From Steinernema hermaphroditum (taxonomy: Eukaryota > Nematoda > Chromadorea > Rhabditida > Steinernematidae): a stretch of 64,000 nucleotides of DNA. Under the pieces are notes generated by a model. It had not been told where the DNA came from. It searched no databases and was given only the letters and a program-made list of their open reading frames with translations. The stretch lies in contig CM059622.1 of the NCBI GenBank assembly GCA_030435675.1, forward strand, positions 14,260,001-14,324,000, in the 5' to 3' direction. Within the stretch, counting starts at the first letter, position 1. Each line of letters begins with the position of its first letter. A program made the position numbers and the translations under genes. Positions 20,054-30,012 of this stretch are shown here, piece by piece.

Positions 20054-20740
20054 TCAGTTTAAATGAATGATTGAATAAATGTAAATGGTAGCACGCTCCA
20101 GTTGTGGCTGACCGATTTTTGCACAAGTTTGGATACTCACCTCCTTAAGCTTGTGATTCCGAACTTGACTTAACAACAATTGTTCTGGTGCATAATGTAG
20201 GCAAATGTCAGCAAAGTTAACGTCTCGGAGAGCGCGGCAAATAGATTGCTGACGACAGTCACGGACGTGTAGATATGGCCTCTTGACAGTGCGCCAACAA
20301 CAGATTTTGATAATACTGACCACATCACTTTTCGTGACTTCGTAATTGCCATAGTTTCTACCAAATAAGTTCTGTGTTCCGTTCGTCTTCACTACGGTAA
20401 TGTTTGCAAACATCAGATACTGGAGGTCCATTTTTCGAAGTTGTTTCCATGAAAGGTCTTTCCCTTTGAATAAGAAGGATATACGACCACTTTTCCTGTG
20501 GAGTCTGTCTTTCAGCACGGTGACACCGAGTTTTTTCCGTTTCTGCCGGTGGACGGATATTGCAAAAGCTAGCGCGCGTGCTTTCAGGGTGCTATTGGTC
20601 ATGATACACAGTTCATCGGTGTACAACAAGGCAGCCAGATCATCGTAGAACGCATATGGTAGACTGTCCATGTCATAAAGACTTCGTGATCCAATTTAGA
20701 GATGATGGATGTGCAGTGCTGTAGGCCAGATTATATGAGT
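20054..20740 (-). pseudogene. Decayed paralogue of the F-box-like gene at 72-974
   Basis: From 20671 to 20054 a 205-codon frame aligns with the left gene from its MNSLPYAFYD segment to QPQLERVTIY. It then loses the last ~75 codons and runs into sequence shared with the GYG 3' flank. The N-terminal codons upstream of 20671 are still recognisable to about 20740 but are broken by small insertions (an extra ATAAAGAC near 20675) and lack the left copy's start. So both ends are damaged. It could still make a shortened protein from the ATG at 20671; a pseudogene is more likely. Confidence 0.65.
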
Positions 20741-20901
20741 AAAAATAAATTTCTGTCATAGCACAGTTCTGTAGACAGTAGCATTGCGTCGTCATTCTTC
20801 TGCTGCTGTTACGCGTATGCCACTTACAACGATCTTAATCGAAAAAAAAACCTAACAAATCGAAATGGTGCTCGTAGAGATTCTTGAGGTCATCATGTCT
20901 G

Positions 20902-21578
20902 TTTCGTTGAATCACAAACTACATATAAAACATTAGCCTAACCACTCTCTGTCGCAGTGCGACTGGGTCACGAAGAAGTCACACAGAGCGGCGTTAAATA
21001 AGATCGAACTCTGTCCGAGTGGTCTTTTTTCTCTGACTCTTGTTGCGACTCTCGTCTCGGGTAGAAAATCCCACCCGAGAGTCTCGACTCTCGACTCTCG
21101 AGTCCTGATGCATATTCTGAGCAACGCTGGGGTTACTTTCTTCGGTTTACCATGCCGAGGGTCGCAATAATCCATAACCGGAAGTAGACTTTTATGTTGC
21201 TATTTGTGGAACAGCACCTCACGTCACAGAAGATCAGTATCCAGTTCTTTTCGTTCAATCACAAACTATAAAAAGTCACCCTAATCGCAGCGCGAGTGGG
21301 TCACAAGAAGGTCACATAGAGCCACGTTACATGAGTTAGGACTGTGTCCAATGGTTGTGGTCAGCTTGGTCCGAATGGTCTTTATCTCATTAGGAAGTCG
21401 TCATGGAATCAGAGAAGCATGAATATTCTGATCAAAGTTGAGGTTATTGTTTTCGGGTTACCGTATCGACATTATCGAATGTCCCAATAATCCATAAACC
21501 TACACAAATTTTGCTTTTTTTCTTCTTATACAGCAGCTCACATCGCAGATGTCAATCAGGCTCATTAATATCCAGTTA
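20902..21578. repeat. Tandem duplication, two ~335-bp units
   Basis: Unit A (20902-21248) and unit B (21249 to about 21578) both start TTTCGTT-AATCACAAACTA, both carry GGGTCAC-AAGAAG-TCACA, GTCCGA-TGGTCTT and CAATAATCCATAA, and both end ATATCCAGTT-like. Identity is partial, with small indels. Unit A also has a GACTCTCGACTCTCGA simple repeat near 21085. Unit order is direct. It lies just upstream of the P-glycoprotein gene. Confidence 0.6.
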
Positions 21579-21702
21579 AGTGTCATTTTAGCTCGCTATT
21601 CAGCGCTCCTCAACCACTTAAACCCCACTTTGTATCCCTGTTACCATCACGACATAAAGTCGCGCACGGGTGTCTTTTTTTGCCGCCATCACCGCAGCCG
21701 TA

Positions 21703-21712
21703 TCTTATCAGT
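21703..21712 (-). promoter_or_regulatory. Extended GATA site upstream of P-glycoprotein
   Basis: TCTTATCAGT on the plus strand is ACTGATAAGA on the minus strand, a perfect match to the extended ELT-2-type intestinal consensus (ACTGATAARA). It lies about 120 bp before the start codon. Confidence 0.5.
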
Positions 21713-21829
21713 TTTGCGACCGAGCGACGCAGTTTATTTCTCCATTCGCATCATCCCTCGACTACAAAACACTCGGCGGCGTCTCGTGTTGTGTTACAGA
21801 CCGTCCTCGTCCACTCTATCGATTTCGCC

Positions 21830-24800
21830 ATGTCGAGGAAGGGCTCGGCGGAGCGCGAACCGCTCATCGCCAAGTCGGAATCCCCGCAGTATGGGTCCCT
21901 GGAACGGTAAGCTTTCCTCAAACAGGTAACCTCCTTTACGAGCTTTCCTCCCAGTCTATCGGAAACATCGAGCAAGAAATACACCTATGGCATCTCGGAC
22001 AAATTCTTCCATCCCAACAACGGGAAGCCGTTCGGAATTGTGAGTTTTTCGTGCGGCGCCTAAGCTGTTTACAGCGAAAGTAAACTGCTGATAAGCGAAT
22101 GCAATCCACTTGTTTTCAGCTCTCCTTTGCTTCCACTTGTGACTACCTGCTCATCTTCTTTGGCACCTTGTTCTCCGTTATCCATGGTGCCGGATTTCCT
22201 CTTCTTTCTATGGTGCTCGGTGGAATGACGACAGTGTTCCTCAGGGCGCAGAATTCCGAATTCGTACTGGGATTCAATGTCACGACTGATCCGTCGGTTA
22301 TGCCCATTTCTCAGTAAGTAGTTGACCGTACCAAGGGTTAAGTTCTTGTGTTGTAGGCAAGAGTTCAACGAGTCGGTTCAGCTTTACTGTTGGTACTATC
22401 TCTTTCTTGGGATCCTCATGTTTGCTTCGTCGTATATACAGGTGAGATATTGTCAGCATAAGAACTGGGACAAGGGAGAGTAATGCTGTGCCTTGAAGAC
22501 GTGATCATAGACGAGTGGTAGCAGATGGAGTAAATGGTACACAATCGAAACGCTATATCGTGATGAGAAGACCAGTTACCATGTACATGAAACAAGATTA
22601 GGTATTCTGGACTCCTGTTTCCGGAACATAGATCCAGAAATACAAAGAACAGTGAAACTGACTCGATGATATTTTGCAATCGGTGCCTTTGTCTCCGACC
22701 ATCTGCGTTCTTTTCACACCACTGCACAGGAAAAATCTACTTTTTATAAGGCTATCTGCTCCCCCAGGTGGTCCGGCTCAGTTCGCTTCATTATTCAAGG
22801 ATCTAGGAAAATCATGGAGACAGGAAAAATTGATCGCATGTCATTAACGTTACCTTGACTACCCCACGCTTTTTTGGCCAAAGCAAGTGATCTGCCTATA
22901 AATCTCATTCTTATCCTTGTAAGTACTCAATCGGGATCACTGATAGGTCGTTTCAGAGCGGTTTAATTCACTTTTCTAACTCTAATCACCAATGATTAGG
23001 GTCAAGCCACAAACACAGTTTTGCAGTTTTTTAAAGCGATTTCTTCGTTTAATAGTTGTTATCGTCCCCTTTTATTACCGTTCATTTTTCAGATCGCTTG
23101 TTGGGAAAGTGTCGCTGAACGACTTGTACACAAGATCAGAAAGACCTACTTGAAGGCTATCTTACGCCAGCAGATTTCCTGGTTCGATCTACAGCAGACT
23201 GGAGATTTAACATCGAAACTGACAGAGTACGTCATCATGGATTCCTGTACACCCCGAATACCTATTGTAGTGATCTGGAACGAGTCCGAGAAGGTTTTGG
23301 CGATAAAATGTCCCTCTTCATCCAAATGGTGTCGGCCTTCTTTGCCGGCTTTGCGGTTGGATTCTTTTACAATTGGCAAATGGCTCTGGTGATGCTGCTT
23401 TTCACGCCTCTACTGGCAGCAACGGGCTATTGGATGGGAAAGACGACGGCTAATAGGACCCATCTGGAGCAGGAGAAGTACGCCGTCGCTGGTGCAATCG
23501 CGGAAGAAACCTTCAGTTCCATAAGGACTGTTATTTCTCTGAATGGACAGAAAAGAGAGCTGACCAGGTATGGAAGAAGACAATAGGTACTTTTAGGGAA
23601 AGAATGAATCATATGATAAGTATTTATTTAATTTCAAAGGTGGTACGGGTCACGGTCTAATTCACCACAGCTTGTTAGGTCCATATCCGTATCCATGGGG
23701 AGCACCGTATCCGTAGCCGGCGTCGTGTCCGTGAGCGCTACCGTATCCGTCGGCGTGTTCCTTTCCGTAGGCGTCTCCGGCGGCGTGCTTCTCGTGGCCT
23801 CCGTAGTTGTAGTTCGACCAGTCGGACTTCTCTCCCTGGGCGAACTTGTCAGCGAATCCTTTGTCGCCACCGTAGCCCTGCTGGCTACCGTATCCGTGAC
23901 CGTACCCGTAGTGAGGAGCGGCGCCCCACCCGTAGACTCCGTGGGGGAAGAAGCCGTCGGCGAGGGTCGTGGCGACGACGAAGGCGGAGAGGACGGCGAG
24001 GAGACGGAGAGAGGGCATGGCGACTGTGGATCTGAGGAGCGATGGAGGAGTTATATGCTGGGAAAGTAGGTCACCGCTATACTGAGGAATGGGCGCTTGA
24101 AACCTGTTAAGCAGTCCGCTATATTGCTATCAAATGTAGAAAAGAGTAACTGCATGAAATCAAAGAAATCAACAATGGTGTTCACCGGATTACACTCATC
24201 TTCCACTTCACAATTTAGGTACGAAAAAGCCCTGGAAGAAGCGAGAAAAACTGGCCTTGTGAAATACTGCTATATGGGAGTCGGTTTCGGTATTACCTTC
24301 ATCGTCACCTACGCCAGCTACGCTTTGGCCTTTTGGTTCGGCAGTCGACTCGTTATCGGCGATCCCAACTTTGATCGCGGAAGCATCTTCACTGTGTTCT
24401 TTGCCGTCATGACTGGATCTACAGCTCTGGGAGGAGCGCTTCCCCACTTGGCGAGCATTTCCATGGGCAAGGGTGCCTCGAGGGCTATCATGAGGGTTAT
24501 CAATACGGTATGTTCCTGTAATATTATCAGTCGTGTATGCTGTTTCTTGCAGAAGCCAAAGATTGATCCCTACAGCAATGAAGGAATAAAGATCGGCAAG
24601 CTTCGAGGCGAAATTGCTTTGGAAGACGTGACTTTTAGCTATCCTTTGAGGGAGGATATCAAAGTAGGTGCTGCATAAAAATTAACTCGTAGAACAGGTT
24701 CTCTTTAGGTGCTCAACGGAGTATCACTCAAAGTCACACCAGGCCAGAAAATCGCGCTTGTTGGAGCCAGTGGTTGTGGAAAATCGACCATCGTCAATCT

Positions 24801-27800
24801 GCTCCTTCGATTCTACGACCCCGAAGCCGGAAAGTTTACAATCGACGGACACGATCTGAGAAATGTCAACGTCCGCTCGCTTCGAGAAGCCATCGGAATA
24901 GTCAACCAAGAGCCGATTCTCTTCGACGGCACCTTGTCAGAGAACATTCTTCTCGGACGAGAAGGTGCCACACACGAAGACGTCATGAGAGCTTGCCGCT
25001 TGGCCAACGCCATGGAATTCATCCAGCATTTGCCGGAGGGACTGAAGACAAGAGTGGGCGAGAGAGGAGTCCAGATGTCCGGTGGTCAGAAGCAGCGAAT
25101 TGCCATCGCTCGAGCGCTCATCAAGAACCCTCAGATTCTGCTTCTCGATGAGGCTACCTCTGCACTGGACACGGAATCGGAGTCGATTGTTCAGAAGGCG
25201 CTGGATCAGGTAATGTTTAACAAGCTTCAACACTTCTTACCGTTTTCTCTAAATCTAGGCCCAAGAAGGTCGAACCACCATCATCGTCGCCCACCGTCTC
25301 TCCACAATCCGCGACGTCGACCAGATCCTCGTCTTCAAAGCCGGCCACATCGTCGAGTCGGGTACCCACGAGGAGCTTGTCCAAGCGAAGGGTCTTTTCT
25401 ACCAGATGACCGTGGCCCAGCAGATCAACCAGGTTCACGAGAGTCAGCCACGTACGGACGTCGACGAGGAAGAGTCGGAAGACGACGAAAGGTCGGACAT
25501 CATGGGAAGCCCGAGACGGAAGGCAACTGAAGGAGCCGTCAGGAAGTTCACCAAGGAGTCGGCGTCGGTTATTTCCAAACATTCGACCGCGCTTCATGTT
25601 AAGCAGATGCAGGAGGACATGGAGGTAAACGTTTCCGTCACCTTCTATCTATTTACAGCCATATTCCAGAAAGAGAGCATCACCCCTTCATCGATGACCA
25701 AGATTTTCCTCACAAATAGAGAATCGTGGGGCTACTTGGCCCTAGGTCTGCTCGGCTGCTGTATCAGTGGAACCGTTCCGCCCTTCTTCTCCATCGTATA
25801 CTCACAGATCTTCAGCGTGTTCAGCGAAACTGCAGACAAACTCGCGTCGGACGCCATCTTCTGGTCGATCATGTTCATAGTTCTTGGACTGGTCAACTCT
25901 TTTGGATTTCTTATTTCGGCGAACATGCTTGGACGTTGTGGCGAGGCGATGACAAAGAAGCTCCGTTACGAGGCGTTTAAGAATCTTCTTAGACAGGATG
26001 TGGGATTCTTTGATGATAAGCGACATAATACCGGAAAGCTGTGCACTCGATTCGCTACCGATGTGCCCAATGTTCGATATGTAAGTTGATGCCTTTCCTT
26101 AAAAAAACAAGTCCAGGTTTCTAATTCTGGGAGAGTATCAAGAAAATGAGCTTATATTGGAAGATTATAAGCTGATCTTAATACGAAATATTGATAATAC
26201 AGATTTGGGGCTTGACAAAACTCATTTATTCCTTCATTAAACAAGCAGAAAACATTCACCACAGCTTGCTAGGTCCATATCCATATCCGTGGGGAGCACC
26301 ATATCCATAGCCGGCGTCGTGTCCGTGGGCGCTACCGTATCCGTCGGCGTGTTCCTTTCCGTAGGCGTCTCCGGCGGCGTGCTTCTCGTGGCCTCCGTAG
26401 TTGTAGTTCGACCAGTCGGACTTCTCTCCCTGGGCGAACTTGTCGGCGAATCCTTTGTCGCCACGCTTGAAACCTGTTAGGCATTCCGCTATTCCGACAC
26501 ATCGCTATTATACCATTTATTATACAATAAGCCACCACTCTTTCAATTGCAGGTCTTCACTCGTCTCCCGGTCGTCGTCTCATCTATCGTAACCCTCGTC
26601 GGAGCTCTCGCCATCAGCTTCTCCTTCGGATGGCAACTTGCGCTTATCCTGCTGGCCATAATCCCTCTGATCCTCGCCAGCGGTTACTTCGAACTCCAAA
26701 TGAAGTTCGGAAAGCAAATGCGCGACACGGAACTACTCGAAGAAGCCGGAAAGGTCGCCTCTGAAGCCGTCGAGAACATCAGAACCGTTCACTCCCTTAA
26801 CCGGCAACACAACTTCCACGAGAAATATTGCAGTCATCTCCACACACCCTACTTGACCAATCTACGGTCGGCTCACATCTACGGAGGAGTGTTTGCCTTC
26901 TCCCAGTCCTTGATGTTCTTCATGTACGCCTTGGCCTTCTGGCTAGGATCGATCTTTGTTAACAATCAAGTCATGATGCCTATCGACGTCTACAGGTAAG
27001 GAGACAGAGCATTATTTCTGTACAGACTCATTTTAGGGTCTTCTTCGCCATCGCCTTTTGTGGACAGTCAGTCGGTCAGATCAGCTCTTTCATTCCTGAT
27101 GTAGTCAAGGCTCGCCTGGCCGCTTCCTTGATCTTCCATCTTATTGAGTATCCGACCCTCATCGATTCGCTTTCCGAATACGGCATCCGACCAAGTATCA
27201 AGGGCGCAGTTCAGCTAAGAAACCTGCATTTCTCTTATCCTACGAGAAGAAATCACAAGATCTTGACAGGCCTCAATCTGACAGTTGAGGAAGGGTCCAC
27301 TGTGGCGCTGGTTGGCTTTTCCGGGCACGGAAAGAGTACGGTTATGGGGTTGTTGGAGCGATTCTACGAGCCGCTGAAGGGATCCATCGTAAGTTTGATC
27401 CTTTCAATTACAAAAAAAAATCAATCAAATGATAGACCAGTGTCTGCATAGAGCTGATACGGTCCGTTTTTGTGTTCATCGTTCTTAATAGTCTAACGAC
27501 CAAAGTGACGGAATATTCCCATGTCCACTGCGCTGAAACAGTGACGGACCGCAGCTCTATGTCCTAATGATCAGCAATATACCCATTTTCGAACCTTAAT
27601 CACCTTAACTTTAAGTTCATTGACGGTCTGAACATCAAAGATGTCAACATCCACTCGCTTCGCGAGCAGGTCGCCATAGTAAGTCAAGAACCGACCCTCT
27701 TCAACTGCTCCATCGCCGAGAACATCGTCTACGGCCTCAACCGCGCCGTTTCCCACGAAGACGTCGTCCGAGCCGCCCAGCTGGCCAACATCCACAACTT

Positions 27801-28217
27801 CATCCTCGGTCTTCCACACGGCTACGAAACGAACGTCGGCGAAAAGGGAGCTCAACTCTCCGGAGGCCAAAAGCAGCGCATTGCCATTGCTAGAGCTTTG
27901 GTTCGAGACCCGGCGATTCTTCTTCTCGATGAGGCTACATCGGCGCTGGATACTGAGAGTGAAAAGGTAGCTACCACCACTCATGTGGATGATATATCCT
28001 TGATGTCTAGGTCGTACAAGAAGCCCTCGAAAACGCGCGTCGCGGCAGGACCTGCCTAGTGATCGCCCATCGTCTTTCCACCATCCAGAACTCGGATCTA
28101 ATCGCTGTGATCAACGAAGGCAAAGTGATAGAGAAGGGCACACACTATCAGCTCATGGACAGGGACGGAATCTACAGGTCGCTCTGCGAGAAGCAGAAGC
28201 TGATCGAAACGAGTTAA
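21830..28217 (+). CDS. pgp: P-glycoprotein, full ABCB transporter, 1300 aa, 15 exons
   Basis: Exons: 21830-21906, 21955-22039, 22120-22313, 22357-22441, 23093-23226, 23271-23567, 24219-24507, 24553-24663, 24709-25209, 25259-25624, 25670-26080, 26553-26995, 27037-27388, 27616-27966, 28011-28217. All join in phase. The plan is TMD1-NBD1-linker-TMD2-NBD2. NBD1 has Walker [10 protein letters not shown] (about 443), Q-loop NQEP, signature MSGGQ (about 547), Walker [13 protein letters not shown] and H-loop AHRLST. NBD2 has GFSGHGKST (about 1090; His replaces the usual Cys), [21 protein letters not shown] and AHRLST. The linker is acidic ([14 protein letters not shown]). The protein exports lipophilic drugs and toxins by ATP hydrolysis at the apical membrane. 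Introns 6 and 11 each hold an antisense GYG copy. The 45-nt intron at 25625 is also open in frame. AATAAA is at 28274. Confidence 0.95.
23662..24018 (-). CDS. GYG-family protein, 118 aa, nested antisense in pgp intron 6
   Basis: An intronless copy starting at 24018 ([10 protein letters not shown]). It is shorter because one GGY unit and NYGHG-type residues are missing ([10 protein letters not shown]). The terminus is PNKLW. It lies wholly within the 651-bp intron 23568-24218 of the P-glycoprotein gene, on the opposite strand, with its own promoter module. AATAAA is in the 3' flank. The presence of a full promoter argues that it is expressed independently of the host gene. Confidence 0.87.
   Translation of the reverse strand: MPSLRLLAVLSAFVVATTLADGFFPHGVYGWGAAPHYGYGHGYGSQQGYGGDKGFADKFAQGEKSDWSNYNYGGHEKHAAGDAYGKEHADGYGSAHGHDAGYGYGAPHGYGYGPNKLW
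24051..24073 (-). promoter_or_regulatory. GYG promoter inside pgp intron 6
   Basis: ATATAA (24051-24056, minus) and AAAGTAGGTCA (24063-24073, plus) stand at the family spacing. The upstream family block ends near 24127 (AAGCAGTCCGCTATATTGC), about 90 bp before the host acceptor. Confidence 0.65.
26256..26463 (-). pseudogene. GYG copy with deleted 5' half, in pgp intron 11
   Basis: The last ~68 codons (from the GDKGFADKF region to PSKLW and stop at 26256) are intact. At 26463/26464 the sequence jumps to the distal promoter block (CGCTTGAAACCTGTTAGGCA, to about 26490). The signal peptide, first Gly/Tyr block, leader, TATA and ROR-type site, about 250 bp in all, are gone. It is antisense in the 472-bp intron 26081-26552. 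Confidence 0.85.
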
Positions 28218-28318
28218 ACAAGTCGACGGGTTCGCTGTTATTTTTTTACATTGTACGATATATTGCCATTAGCAATAAATCTCTATAAAGGGTTCAACTT
28301 CAATAAGACCTAGGCACA

Positions 28319-28501
28319 TCAATCTCTGTTCACAAACAGTCGCCGAACTTCATAAATCTCGCTTCCCTCTCCGTCATACTTTTTTGCATAACCCCTCAAA
28401 CTGCATGCAATTAGATTCCTCAAGTGGTCTCCGGAGGCCTGAAACAGCGTTTCCAACATCAACGCCGCGCGTTTTTCCCGGCACCCAACCCCATCCGACA
28501 T
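28319..28501 (-). CDS. Possible small protein, 60 aa, unrecognised
   Basis: A frame from the ATG at 28501 starts MSDGVGCREKRAALMLETLF and is helical and charged to the stop at 28319. It converges with the P-glycoprotein 3' end, leaving about 40 bp after the pgp AATAAA. The composition looks protein-like, but there is no homologue or splice evidence. It could be chance. Confidence 0.35.
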   Translation of the reverse strand: MSDGVGCREKRAALMLETLFQASGDHLRNLIACSLRGYAKKYDGEGSEIYEVRRLFVNRD

Positions 28502-28525
28502 GATGTATAGCCCCGCACGGTGCAT

Positions 28526-30012
28526 GTTGCGGGGTCAGCCGAAGTTGTCCATCGTAGTCCCTGGAGTGGGACGCCCTCCGAAGAGAAGCGAAAACGAATT
28601 GTCGAGTGCGCGATGTCGAGATTGCGGCGGCACACTCAATTGTTTTCGCGCGCGCGTTTGAATGATGGCCCGTTGGTGGTGGTGGTGGAGGAAGATGGCC
28701 CGTTATTGCCGCTCACGCTGAAGTAGCTCCGTGCCAGCTGGCTACATGTAGTCCGCTACTCTTAGAGATGCACTTTGCACGATTTTTTTCGAAAATTTGA
28801 AATTTTAGACTGTGCATAATGGAGATATATGATATCTCCTTCAGGTATGCTCAAGGAATTAGAGATTTCGGTTGTACAAACGTTTGAAAACGGCCGTCAT
28901 AAGTTCTCGAAGTTGAAAGTGATGAGGCTAATGTCAGCAAATATATCAGACGTATTAATTAGATTGCTTTAATTATTTCCTGGACGCAAGAAAAAATTCG
29001 TGGTTATCATAATGGCGAAGGTGATTAGATAATCTGGCCGACTTTGAATCGACCCCGACCGATTACGAATTAGACGCGTTCGCTATAAGCCAGGTAGACA
29101 ATTCACAGGCAAGATGCCTATTGTCAATATGCGCCACAAATCTGGCCAAACGAAAAATCTTCTGACCAGGTTCCGGTCGAAAACTTAAGCTTCGGAGCCA
29201 TAGAGCATGGCTGTGGACATGGATCACCTTAACAAAGCTAAATGTCTGCAAATATGTCTGCAAATTTAGGTTGCGGGCGAGCCGCAGGCAAGCTCTGTAT
29301 TCATCTGTATTCATTCAAGCGGCCTAATCTCCGAGCTTGGCTCATGCCTATAGATTTTAACAGATTTCCCTGTAGCTTTGACAGCTTTGCTTCTGACGGC
29401 CTAAATTCTGAGTTATGGGTTTTGAATTCATTCTACATGCAACCTTTCCCATTGGACTGGTCTCTCCCTATCCTGATTACAAGCTTGATCTCTTCATTGG
29501 TCAGACTTTCCTTTTGTTCCCAAAACCTCCTCATGTCTACACTGATCTTTTAGCCACTTCTTCGACTTCGGTTGCCATCGCCACAACGGAGGAAGAACTG
29601 CAACAGATGATGACCAAAGACTCCAATTCCTTCATTTCCAATGATTACTTAGGATTAGCATCCAAAGATGTCCGAAATTCTGACGTATTTTGAACTCAAA
29701 TATGAATTTTCCGTTTTGTTGACCTCAGGTCTTCGCGAACCACTTTTATGGCTTCTTCAACCACCGTACCCCTTCGCCCTTGCTGACCAACACCAATTAA
29801 CACGACTTTCCCCTTTTGGACAAGGGCCTCGCGCCCAGGCTCCTCCCCTCCGGCAACCGGCCTTTGACCCTCCTCCTTGTGCGCGCCGCGATTTACGGCA
29901 CTGCGCGGTGGCAAGAAGTGGTTCCTCTTCTTCGTAGTTTCAGCGTGCTCCGCCACTTGTAATCCGTCTTCTGATCGCCCTTTTCGGGCCGCCGACCGAC
30001 TTCTGTGCCGCG
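28526..30012. other. Intergenic, promoter region of madd-4-like gene
   Basis: No supported gene. The last 250 bp are GC-rich. A run of open frame at 29415-29693 ends SNDYLGLASKD, which recalls a PLP-enzyme motif, but nothing else of that family follows. Confidence 0.4.

Noticed and set aside
29415..29693. Frame ending SNDYLGLASKD, recalling the start of 5-aminolevulinate synthase-type enzymes
   Set aside because: No other motif of that family follows, the frame stops soon after, and no splice-consistent continuation is seen.
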